Origin: UBA7312 sp002715345
GTDB lineage: Bacteria; Bacteroidota; Bacteroidia; Flavobacteriales; UBA7312
Reading direction: 5' to 3'
Assembly: GCA_964009845.1 (NCBI GenBank)
Contig: CAXGIQ010000090.1
Coordinates: 1 to 5,598, forward strand
Length of the DNA stretch: 5,598 nucleotides
Part shown: piece after piece, positions 1 to 5,598 of the stretch
Layout: the number at the start of each line of letters is the position of its first letter
How positions within the stretch are numbered: position 1 is the stretch's first letter
The notes under the pieces: generated by a model
Seen by the model: the letters and a program-made list of their open reading frames with translations, nothing else
The model's database searches: none
Told to the model about the DNA's origin: nothing
Position numbers and translations under genes: made by a program

Positions 1-652
1 CAACGTGTAAAGTTAGCTCAGCAAAATCAACACCAACAATTTCCAAGCGCTTCATCAATTCGCGACTAAAATGCAATCCAGCAGTAGGAGCGGCTACAGC
101 ACCTTCATGTTTTGCATAAATGGTTTGGTAGCGCTCTGCATCTTCTGCGTCAGGCTCACGGTTAATGTATTTTGGAAGAGGAGTTTCCCCTAGTTCTTTC
201 AGTTTGGAACGAAACTCTTCATAAGAGCCATCAAACAAAAATCGCAAGGTTCTACCTCTAGAAGTTGTGTTGTCAATTACTTCAGCTACTAGACTTTCGT
301 CTTCGCCAAAGTAAAGCTTATTTCCGATTCTGATTTTACGAGCAGGGTCTACTAATACATCCCACAACAGATTATCTCTACTTAATTCTCTCAATAAGAA
401 CACCTCGATACGAGCACCTGTTTTTTCCTTATTTCCGTACATACGAGCCGGAAATACCTTGGTGTTGTTGAAGATCATTACATCACCGTCATCAAAGTAA
501 TTGATAACGTCTTTAAACATCTTATGTTCAAATGTTCCTGTGTTACGATCTACAATCATCAAGCGTGATTCATCACGGTTTGCTGCCGGACGATCTGCTA
601 GTAATTCTTCTGGTAAATCAAAATTGAATTGTGAAAGCTTTCTTTTTATCAT
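1..652 (-). CDS. queA: S-adenosylmethionine:tRNA ribosyltransferase-isomerase (QueA), 5' part; C-terminus beyond the window
   Basis: QueA transfers and isomerises the ribosyl group of S-adenosylmethionine onto preQ1 at position 34 of tRNA, giving epoxyqueuosine, the penultimate step of queuosine synthesis in the cytoplasm. The gene reads leftwards and 217 codons are visible; the family is usually about 340-360 residues, so roughly the last third is missing at the window edge, not by mutation. Family motifs seen: FNNTKVFPAR (residues 61-70), VDPARKIRIG (101-110), GETPLPKYI (155-163), YQTIYA (175-180) and the highly conserved GAVAAPTAGLHF (184-195). The visible part ends in LTLHV, which normally continues into a glycine-rich segment. 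The start is the ATG at 652-650, giving MIKRKLSQFNF, a normal N-terminus for the family. No Shine-Dalgarno is visible. The gene lies 39 bp downstream of truB on the same strand and may be co-transcribed with it. A 16-bp palindrome covers the start codon. Identification is firm. Confidence 0.96.
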   Translation of the reverse strand, partial: MIKRKLSQFNFDLPEELLADRPAANRDESRLMIVDRNTGTFEHKMFKDVINYFDDGDVMIFNNTKVFPARMYGNKEKTGARIEVFLLRELSRDNLLWDVLVDPARKIRIGNKLYFGEDESLVAEVIDNTTSRGRTLRFLFDGSYEEFRSKLKELGETPLPKYINREPDAEDAERYQTIYAKHEGAVAAPTAGLHFSRELMKRLEIVGVDFAELTLHV

Positions 653-659
653 GATAAAA
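644..659. repeat. Perfect 16-bp palindrome spanning the queA start codon
   Basis: The sequence TTTTATCATGATAAAA equals its own reverse complement over all 16 bases, with its centre between 651 and 652, inside the queA ATG (652-650). The symmetry breaks at 643/660. It lies about 20 bp downstream of the candidate -7 box at 686-679, so it would sit in the early transcribed region. It could be an operator for a dimeric regulator, a hairpin affecting translation initiation (weak, as a hairpin needs an unpaired loop and the arms are almost all A-T), or chance in AT-rich DNA. The symmetry is seen directly; any function is inference. Confidence 0.4.
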
Positions 660-678
660 TTTGATTCTGAAAAGGTGG

Positions 679-686
679 CAAATATA
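679..686 (-). promoter_or_regulatory. Candidate Bacteroidota -7 promoter element upstream of queA
   Basis: Read on the minus strand this is TATATTTG, an exact match to the Bacteroidota -7 consensus TAnnTTTG. It lies in the 39-bp truB-queA gap and would start transcription near position 672, giving a leader of about 20 nt before the queA ATG. No convincing -33 TTG/TTTG element is visible at the expected distance, which falls inside the end of truB. It may be a secondary promoter that lets queA be expressed apart from the upstream genes. The motif has only six fixed bases, so chance occurrence is possible. Confidence 0.4.
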
Positions 687-691
687 CGAAA

Positions 692-1405
692 TTAAACATC
701 GCTTGTAGGAATATCTTGTGTTTCAATATAGTCTTTAAATGTTTCGATATCAATGGCTTGATTTAAATGAAAATTACCGATGCGTATACGGCACAATGCA
801 CTGAGGTGTGCGCCACTATTCAGTGCTTTTCCAAAATCATGTGCCAGAGAACGGATATAGGTGCCCCTACTACACACTACTCGGAAATCAATTTCAGGCA
901 ATTCTATTCTAGTAATTTCAAATTCATGGATGTGAACTTGTCGAACGTCTACCTGTACTTTTTCTCCTCTCCTTGCTTTTTCGTACAGTCGCTCACCATC
1001 TTTTTTTAATGCTGAAAATACGGGAGGAAACTGATCAATATTTCCCAGGAATTTTTTGGTAGCCGCTTTAATGTCTTCATCTTTGATATGTGCTATTGGA
1101 AATATTTCGTCAACTTTCGTCTCTAAATCGTAAGAAGGGGTAGTGACTCCTAAAGTAAAAGTCCCTGTATATTCTTTTTCTTGCTCTTGAAATTCGTTGA
1201 TACGCTTGGTGAATTTCCCTGTGCATACCACCAGTAACCCACTCGCTAAAGGGTCTAGTGTTCCGGCATGTCCTACTTTAATTTTTTTCACTTTGAAATG
1301 GGTGCGTAAGATGTTGCGAGCTTTTTTCACTACATCAAAAGAAGTCCACTCTAGTGGTTTATTGATGAGTAAAAGCCCACCTTCTAATAGATTGGTGTTT
1401 TCCAT
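692..1405 (-). CDS. truB: tRNA pseudouridine(55) synthase TruB
   Basis: TruB isomerises uridine 55 in the T-loop of nearly all elongator tRNAs to pseudouridine, and also acts as a tRNA folding chaperone. The product is 237 residues. Visible family motifs: GGLLLINKPLEWTSFDVV (9-26), the catalytic motif GHAGTLDPLASG (45-56) with D51 as the expected nucleophile, a TTPSYDLET segment (88-96), PPVFSALKKDGERLYEKARRG (127-147, containing the conserved Tyr/Arg region) and CSRGTYIRSLAHDFG (178-192). It is much shorter than the 314-residue E. coli enzyme and ends soon after the catalytic fold, so the C-terminal PUA domain is absent or vestigial. I chose the ATG at 1405-1403: the open frame reaches an ATG at 1447, but that would add a non-homologous 14-residue extension overlapping the end of uppP. 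The chosen start lies 7 bp after the uppP stop, suggesting coupling, and has no Shine-Dalgarno. The stop is TAA at 694-692. Confidence 0.96.
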   Translation of the reverse strand: MENTNLLEGGLLLINKPLEWTSFDVVKKARNILRTHFKVKKIKVGHAGTLDPLASGLLVVCTGKFTKRINEFQEQEKEYTGTFTLGVTTPSYDLETKVDEIFPIAHIKDEDIKAATKKFLGNIDQFPPVFSALKKDGERLYEKARRGEKVQVDVRQVHIHEFEITRIELPEIDFRVVCSRGTYIRSLAHDFGKALNSGAHLSALCRIRIGNFHLNQAIDIETFKDYIETQDIPTSDV

Positions 1406-1412
1406 ATTAGAT

Positions 1413-2201
1413 TTAGTTCCAAAAAACAGCAATAGCACCCACCACAAAGCAGTAGTATGCGAAGTATTTCAATTGACTTTTCTTCACCAATTGAATCATC
1501 CACTTACAAGCAATAAGGCCAGTCAAAAAAGCGCTGATAAAGCCAATAGATAAAGGTAAGAGTCTAGCCACATCCGTACTAATGCTACCACCCAAAATGT
1601 CATCGGCCATTTTTCCGAAAATCAAAGGAACGACCATTAAGAATGAGAAGCGGGCAGCTCTTTCTCTATCAATACCCAAAAGTACTGAAGTAGAAATAGT
1701 TGCTCCAGAACGAGAAATTCCAGGAAGGATGGCAATCGCTTGAGCTAAACCAATTAGTAATGCATGCCCGAAAGAGGTGTCCTTCTGCGATTTTTGTGCT
1801 TTATCGGCTAAAAATAAAAGCAAACCGGTAATGAAAAGCATACTTCCAACCAACAGAATTTGCCCCCCAAAAAGAGCGTCTATCTCTTCATCAAAAAATA
1901 TGCCCACCAATCCGGCAGGAATCATAGAAAGAATAATTTTTAGTGAAAACCGAAACTCTTTATTACAATTGAATTGGAGCAGGCCTGCGAAAATTTCTTT
2001 AATCTCTTTCCAGAAAACAACAACGGTACTTAAAGCGGTAGCAGAATGTAAAACCACTGTCATCAGTAAGCTTTCTTTCGGCATGGACTCATCTCCCAAG
2101 ATGAATTTAGCCAACTCTAAATGACCGCTACTGCTAACAGGTAAAAACTCTGTTAATCCTTGAATAATTCCGAGTATAATGGCTTGCCAAACACTTTCCA
2201 T
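1413..2201 (-). CDS. uppP: Undecaprenyl-diphosphate phosphatase (UppP/BacA family)
   Basis: This integral membrane enzyme dephosphorylates undecaprenyl diphosphate to the monophosphate, recycling the lipid carrier for peptidoglycan and other envelope polysaccharides; extra copies give bacitracin resistance in other bacteria. The product is 262 residues, close to the usual 260-275. Key motifs: GLTEFLPVSSSGHL (15-28) with the conserved E18 and H27, and LPGISRSGATIS (159-170) with R164, together forming the expected active site. The segment from H52 (HSATALSTVVVFWKE, 52-66) is conserved in place. The rest is a series of hydrophobic segments (about 43-64, 87-103, 115-132, 146-161, 184-196, 212-233 and 247-261), consistent with a polytopic protein. 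The ATG at 2201-2199 directly abuts the TAG stop of the upstream small gene with zero spacing, so translation is probably coupled. The N-terminus MESVWQAIILGIIQG is typical of the family. Identification is firm. Confidence 0.97.
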   Translation of the reverse strand: MESVWQAIILGIIQGLTEFLPVSSSGHLELAKFILGDESMPKESLLMTVVLHSATALSTVVVFWKEIKEIFAGLLQFNCNKEFRFSLKIILSMIPAGLVGIFFDEEIDALFGGQILLVGSMLFITGLLLFLADKAQKSQKDTSFGHALLIGLAQAIAILPGISRSGATISTSVLLGIDRERAARFSFLMVVPLIFGKMADDILGGSISTDVARLLPLSIGFISAFLTGLIACKWMIQLVKKSQLKYFAYYCFVVGAIAVFWN

Positions 2202-2423
2202 CTATTCTTCTTTCGGCTTGTGTAAAATGGCAAAAATCTCAATTACTAAGCCAGTCAAGATAAGGATAGGCGCAATGGTTAAACGCTGTGTGTTAAAGAT
2301 AGCATCGCTAAACACATTTACGTCTTCTGAGCCACCTCCACTCATTAAAACAAAGCCAATTGCCATGACGATAACGCCTGCAATTAAAAGCTGATAATTT
2401 CTTTTTCCAAAAGTAAAATTCAT
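2202..2423 (-). CDS. Small two-helix membrane protein, DUF3098-like
   Basis: A 73-residue protein with no known biochemical function. The pattern matches my memory of the DUF3098 family, which is largely confined to Bacteroidota: an FGKRNY start (5-10), a first hydrophobic helix (about 11-27), a GGGS turn (29-32) followed by a short acidic stretch, then TQRLTIAPILILTGLVIEIFAIL (45-67) forming a second helix, and a charged KPKEE tail. No signal peptide cleavage site is apparent; a helical hairpin in the inner membrane is likely. The gene begins 6 bp after ftsX and its TAG stop touches the uppP ATG, so it is translated as part of the same unit. That placement suggests, but does not show, a role linked to FtsX or to lipid-carrier recycling. 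The start ATG at 2423-2421 gives a family-like N-terminus. The coding call is firm and the family assignment is probable. Confidence 0.88.
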   Translation of the reverse strand: MNFTFGKRNYQLLIAGVIVMAIGFVLMSGGGSEDVNVFSDAIFNTQRLTIAPILILTGLVIEIFAILHKPKEE

Positions 2424-2429
2424 AATCTA

Positions 2430-3305
2430 TTAGTATAAATCGTCTTCATTCATTCGTAAGTATTTTCCTACTGCCATATTGGTAGCAAGCAAACTCATTA
2501 GGGCTCCTATAATGAGCATAGCTCCCATAATAACACCAACCGTTGGTAAATCTTGCAGCATCAACAATTCGGGCATTTCTTTTTGGATGCCAAACAATGC
2601 GGTCATCAGTAACAAGATGCTGATGAGTGCTCCAAAAATACCTTGTGTTAATCCATTATACAAAAAGGGTTTGCGGATAAACACATGTGTAGCGCCCACT
2701 AATTTCATGGTGCGGATTGTAAACCTTTTGGAGTAAACTGATAAACGAATGGTGTTGTTGATAAGTGCTATAGCAATGATAAAAAGCAGTGCAGAGAACC
2801 CAAGTAATAGTAAGCTTATTTTCTGTATATTTTGGTTAATAGCATCTACCAAATCTTTTTGGAAGACAACATCTTTTACCAAAGCGTGTCTTTTCATTTC
2901 GCGTTCAATGCTACTCATTTGACCACTGGTTGTATGTGCGGCATGTAAGTGAATATCAATCGAGGAGGATAGCGGATTAAATCCTAAAAAAGAAATAAAG
3001 TCTTCTCCTAAATCTTGTTGTAGAATAGAAGCAGCTTCTTCTCGACTCACATATTGACTCGACTTCACCCATTCGGATGCATCCAATGTTTTTTGAAACT
3101 GTAAAACATCTACCTCTTTCACATCTTCATTCAACATTACTGTAAAGCCGATATTCTCTTTCACATAGTTGGAAAGGCGCTGTGCATTTAAAAGCACAAA
3201 TCCCAAAATTCCAAGCATAAAAAGTACTAATGAAATACTAATAACCGTAGAGGCAGAAGAAGTACGAAGTTTACGTTTTGTATGTTTTTCTTGAACTTGT
3301 GTCAT
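2430..3305 (-). CDS. ftsX: Cell-division ABC transporter-like membrane protein FtsX
   Basis: FtsX pairs with the ATPase FtsE at the division site and in other bacteria controls peptidoglycan hydrolases from outside the membrane. The 291-residue product has the expected layout: a basic cytoplasmic N-terminus (HTKRKLRTS), a first membrane helix (about 20-42), an extracytoplasmic domain (about 43-160), then helices near 163-184, 216-239 and 255-277. The cytoplasmic segment NTIRLSVYSKRFTIRTMKLVGAT (184-206) is the family's conserved loop before helix 3, thought to contact the ATPase. I chose the ATG at 3305-3303 because it leaves about 19 residues before helix 1, normal for Bacteroidota FtsX. An in-frame ATG at 3326 would add MITLACC, which looks unrelated, but it cannot be excluded. 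ftsE is not adjacent here. This is the first gene of the minus-strand cluster; its end carries tandem stops TAA TAG, and the next gene starts 6 bp on. No clear promoter was found. Confidence 0.93.
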   Translation of the reverse strand: MTQVQEKHTKRKLRTSSASTVISISLVLFMLGILGFVLLNAQRLSNYVKENIGFTVMLNEDVKEVDVLQFQKTLDASEWVKSSQYVSREEAASILQQDLGEDFISFLGFNPLSSSIDIHLHAAHTTSGQMSSIEREMKRHALVKDVVFQKDLVDAINQNIQKISLLLLGFSALLFIIAIALINNTIRLSVYSKRFTIRTMKLVGATHVFIRKPFLYNGLTQGIFGALISILLLMTALFGIQKEMPELLMLQDLPTVGVIMGAMLIIGALMSLLATNMAVGKYLRMNEDDLY

Positions 3306-3373
3306 ACAGCACGCTAAAGTAATCATTTTCCGAGCTTATTGATTAACTTTGCTTTTTGATATTTTAAGCGAAA
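3306..3373. other. Divergent ftsX-leuS intergenic region
   Basis: This 68-bp AT-rich gap (47 bp if ftsX starts at 3326) must hold promoters for both directions. A clear TAnnTTTG motif faces leuS. Facing ftsX, only a one-mismatch version (TACTTTAG, minus strand, 3321-3314) is seen; it would give an almost leaderless ftsX message from the 3305 start, so it is weak. No strong inverted repeat, terminator or ribosome binding site is visible. Confidence 0.6.
3344..3351 (+). promoter_or_regulatory. leuS: Candidate Bacteroidota -7 promoter element for leuS
   Basis: TAACTTTG matches the Bacteroidota -7 consensus TAnnTTTG exactly and lies 22 bp before the leuS ATG, placing the transcript start near 3358 with a leader of about 15 nt. 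The upstream -33 TTTG element is not clearly present; the nearest T-rich run (3326-3329) is too close. Its location in the short divergent gap supports it, but the motif is short and the assignment is inferential. Confidence 0.5.
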
Positions 3374-5598
3374 ATGGAATACAATTTCAATAACATAGAG
3401 CAAAAGTGGCAAGACCGATGGAGAGCAGATGAAACTTATCGAGTTACGGAGGATAGCAGTAAAGAAAAGTTTTATGTCTTGGATATGTTTCCTTATCCTT
3501 CAGGAGCAGGGCTTCATGTAGGGCATCCTCTTGGGTATATTGCTTCTGATGTTTATGCGCGTTACATGCGCCATAAAGGATACAATGTGTTGCACCCAAT
3601 GGGTTACGATTCGTTTGGGTTACCAGCAGAGCAATACGCTATACAAACAGGTCAACATCCTGCTATAACTACCGAAAATAATGTAGCACGTTATAGACAG
3701 CAGTTGGATCAGATGGGTTTTTCTTATGATTGGAGCAGAGAAGTTCGTACATCAAGTCCAGAGTATTATCGTTGGACACAATGGATTTTCAAACAGTTGT
3801 TCAATGCTTATTACTGTAAGGATGCCGATCAGGCACGACCTATTTCTGAATTGTATGATTTTTTTTCGCAAGAAGGAAATGCAACATTGAATGCTTGTTG
3901 TGATGAGGATACTCCAAACTTTAGTGCCAATGAGTGGAACGCATGGAGTGAGGAAGAACAACAAACTCTTTTATTGAAGTACAGGTTGGCTTATTTGTCG
4001 GATACTTGGGTAAATTGGTGTGAAAAATTAGGGACTGTTTTGGCGAATGATGAAGTGAAAGATGGAATTTCGGAAAGAGGCGGACACCCTGTAGAGCAGA
4101 AGTTGATGCGTCAATGGTCTATGCGAATTACTGCTTATGCCGAACGCTTAATAAATGATTTAGAAACGTTAGACTGGAGCGACTCCATTAAAGAGATACA
4201 GCGCAACTGGATTGGTAAATCCAAAGGAGCGTCTGTTGCTTTTGCTGTAGAGGGACACGATGCGAATATAGAAGTGTTTACTACACGTCCCGACACTATA
4301 TATGGAGTGAGTTTTATGGTGCTAGCGCCTGAGCATGAGTTGGTGCAAAGCATCACTACGCAAGCTCAAGAATTAGAAGTAGAAGCATATGTGCAACAAG
4401 CAGCATTGAAATCAGAAAGAGACCGAGAATCCGATATAAAAAATATTAGCGGAGCTTTTACAGGAGCTTATGCTATCCATCCGTTTACAGGAGAAAAAGT
4501 AGCGATTTGGATTGGCGATTATGTGCTCGCTTCTTACGGAACAGGCGCTGTGATGGCTGTTCCTTGTGGCGATCAAAGAGATTGGGATTTTGCGCAACAT
4601 TTTAATATTGACATCATCAATATTTTCCAAGATGTAGATGTTAGCGAAGCGGCTTGTGAAGACAAGTCGGCAGTAATAGCCAATTCCGACTTTCTAAACG
4701 GATTTTCTGCAGCAGATGCCATCCAAAAAGCCATTGATGCTGTTGAAGAAAAGGGGATTGGACAAGGCAAAACCAATTATCGATTGCGCGATGCTATTTT
4801 TAGCAGACAGCGTTATTGGGGAGAACCATTCCCAGTCTACTATAAAGGAGAAATACCTTATTTAACAGAAGGAAACGAACCAGTAGAATTGCCTGAAGTA
4901 GATAAATATCTACCCACAGAAACCGGTGAACCACCATTGGCAAGAGCCAAGAAAGAAGCATGGAAAACTTTTGCTGGCGATCGTATGGAATACAACACGA
5001 TGCCAGGTTGGGCAGGTTCGTCTTGGTACTTCTTACGCTATATGGATGCGCAAAACGAAAACGAATTTGTAGCTAGAGAAAAAGCAGACTACTGGGGACA
5101 AGTAGATTTATACATTGGTGGGGCAGAGCATGCCGTAGGTCACCTTTTATACTCGCGTTTTTGGACTAAGTTTTTGTATGATATGGGCTTTATTGGGTTC
5201 AACGAGCCTTTCAAGAAAATGATTAACCAAGGGATGATTTTAGGTCGTTCTAACTTTGTATATCGTGTAAAGGATAGCAACACCTTTGTGACTTTCGAAA
5301 AACGCAAAGAATACCAAACAGCGAGTTTGCATGTGGATATTAACATGGTCAATAATGATGTATTGGATGTGGAGGCTTTTAAAAAGTGGAGAAACGAATT
5401 TGCTGATGCAGCATTCATTTTGAATGATAGCGGACAATACACTTGTGGACATGAAGTAGAAAAGATGTCCAAGTCTAAATACAATGTACAAACGCCAGAT
5501 GATTTGGTAGAAAAGTTTGGTGCAGATACCTTAAGAATGTACGAAATGTTTTTAGGACCATTGGAGCAGTTTAAGACATGGGACACTAAAGGGATTAA
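3374..5598 (+). CDS. leuS: Leucyl-tRNA synthetase (LeuRS), 3' end beyond the window
   Basis: LeuRS attaches leucine to tRNA-Leu using ATP and hydrolyses mischarged products in its editing domain. 741 codons are visible; Bacteroidota enzymes run to roughly 920-950 residues, so the anticodon-binding and C-terminal domains lie past the edge. The class I signature HVGH is at 48-51 and KMSKS at 697-701. The CP1 editing domain (about 285-470) has the threonine-rich TTRPDT (303-308) and GTGAVMAVP (389-397) followed by DQRD (400-403), whose last Asp corresponds to the editing-site Asp of E. coli LeuRS, so editing looks intact. MPGWAGSSWYFLRYMD and a GGAEHAVGHLLYSRFW segment precede MINQGMILG (616-624); the leucine-specific insertion lies between that and KMSKS. 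About 55 residues are inserted near 149-202, and the later ISERGGH segment (232-238) lacks the cysteines of the E. coli zinc domain. The start is secure: an in-frame TAA sits at 3365-3367, and no Shine-Dalgarno is seen. It is divergent from ftsX. Confidence 0.97.
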   Translation, partial: MEYNFNNIEQKWQDRWRADETYRVTEDSSKEKFYVLDMFPYPSGAGLHVGHPLGYIASDVYARYMRHKGYNVLHPMGYDSFGLPAEQYAIQTGQHPAITTENNVARYRQQLDQMGFSYDWSREVRTSSPEYYRWTQWIFKQLFNAYYCKDADQARPISELYDFFSQEGNATLNACCDEDTPNFSANEWNAWSEEEQQTLLLKYRLAYLSDTWVNWCEKLGTVLANDEVKDGISERGGHPVEQKLMRQWSMRITAYAERLINDLETLDWSDSIKEIQRNWIGKSKGASVAFAVEGHDANIEVFTTRPDTIYGVSFMVLAPEHELVQSITTQAQELEVEAYVQQAALKSERDRESDIKNISGAFTGAYAIHPFTGEKVAIWIGDYVLASYGTGAVMAVPCGDQRDWDFAQHFNIDIINIFQDVDVSEAACEDKSAVIANSDFLNGFSAADAIQKAIDAVEEKGIGQGKTNYRLRDAIFSRQRYWGEPFPVYYKGEIPYLTEGNEPVELPEVDKYLPTETGEPPLARAKKEAWKTFAGDRMEYNTMPGWAGSSWYFLRYMDAQNENEFVAREKADYWGQVDLYIGGAEHAVGHLLYSRFWTKFLYDMGFIGFNEPFKKMINQGMILGRSNFVYRVKDSNTFVTFEKRKEYQTASLHVDINMVNNDVLDVEAFKKWRNEFADAAFILNDSGQYTCGHEVEKMSKSKYNVQTPDDLVEKFGADTLRMYEMFLGPLEQFKTWDTKGI

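Noticed and set aside
501..695. Plus-strand open frame across the queA start region
   Set aside because: It is antisense to strongly conserved queA codons, has no recognisable domain, and is explained by the opposite-strand gene.
1406..1447. Longer truB starting at the ATG at 1447
   Set aside because: It would add 14 residues with no resemblance to TruB and overlap the uppP 3' end; the ATG at 1405 gives the family N-terminus just before GGLLLINKP.
1197..1553. Plus-strand 118-codon frame across the truB-uppP junction
   Set aside because: Antisense to two well-identified genes and composed of low-information sequence without family motifs.
1777..2124. Plus-strand 115-codon frame inside uppP
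   Set aside because: It is a shadow of uppP, whose active-site motifs are unmistakable on the other strand.
3306..3326. ftsX start at the ATG at 3326
   Set aside because: The extra MITLACC does not look like an FtsX N-terminus and consumes part of the promoter gap; kept as a possible alternative only.
3351..3370. Possible hairpin GCTT...AAGC before leuS
   Set aside because: Only four paired bases with an AT-rich interior; too weak to call an attenuator or terminator.
5140..5586. Minus-strand 148-codon frame inside leuS
   Set aside because: Antisense to the conserved LeuRS core including KMSKS; no domain is recognisable in the antisense product.
1..5598. Mobile elements, CRISPR arrays, tRNA/rRNA genes, defence genes
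   Set aside because: Coding density is nearly complete with housekeeping genes, no direct repeat series or cloverleaf-like sequence was seen, and no transposase or nuclease motifs appear in either strand.

Overview
This window looks like an ordinary housekeeping region from a member of the Bacteroidota. Four things point there. The proteins match Bacteroidota versions of their families, including a LeuRS with a large lineage-type insertion and a DUF3098-type small membrane protein. The DNA is AT-rich. Shine-Dalgarno sequences are absent before the start codons. The two real intergenic gaps each carry a TAnnTTTG motif, the -7 element of Bacteroidota promoters. I cannot place the organism below phylum with confidence.

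Layout. A minus-strand cluster of five genes fills positions 3305 to 1. In transcription order they are ftsX (cell-division ABC-type membrane protein), a 73-residue DUF3098-like two-helix membrane protein, uppP (undecaprenyl-diphosphate phosphatase), truB (tRNA pseudouridine-55 synthase) and queA (queuosine biosynthesis; its 3' part lies beyond the left edge). The first four are packed with gaps of 6, 0 and 7 bp, so they almost certainly form one transcript with coupled translation. queA follows after 39 bp and may also have its own promoter. Divergently, on the plus strand, leuS (leucyl-tRNA synthetase) starts at 3374 and runs off the right edge just after its KMSKS motif.

Function. The cluster mixes envelope growth (FtsX, UppP and probably the DUF3098 protein) with tRNA maturation (TruB, QueA), facing a tRNA synthetase. 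This gene order agrees with what I remember from other Bacteroidota genomes and is not a new system.

I saw no RNA genes, insertion sequences, CRISPR arrays, long repeats or convincing terminators. No stretch over 70 bp lacks a gene. The points most worth a second look are a perfect 16-bp palindrome centred on the queA start codon, the uncharacterised DUF3098 gene tightly linked to ftsX and uppP, and the insertion plus loss of zinc-site cysteines in LeuRS.
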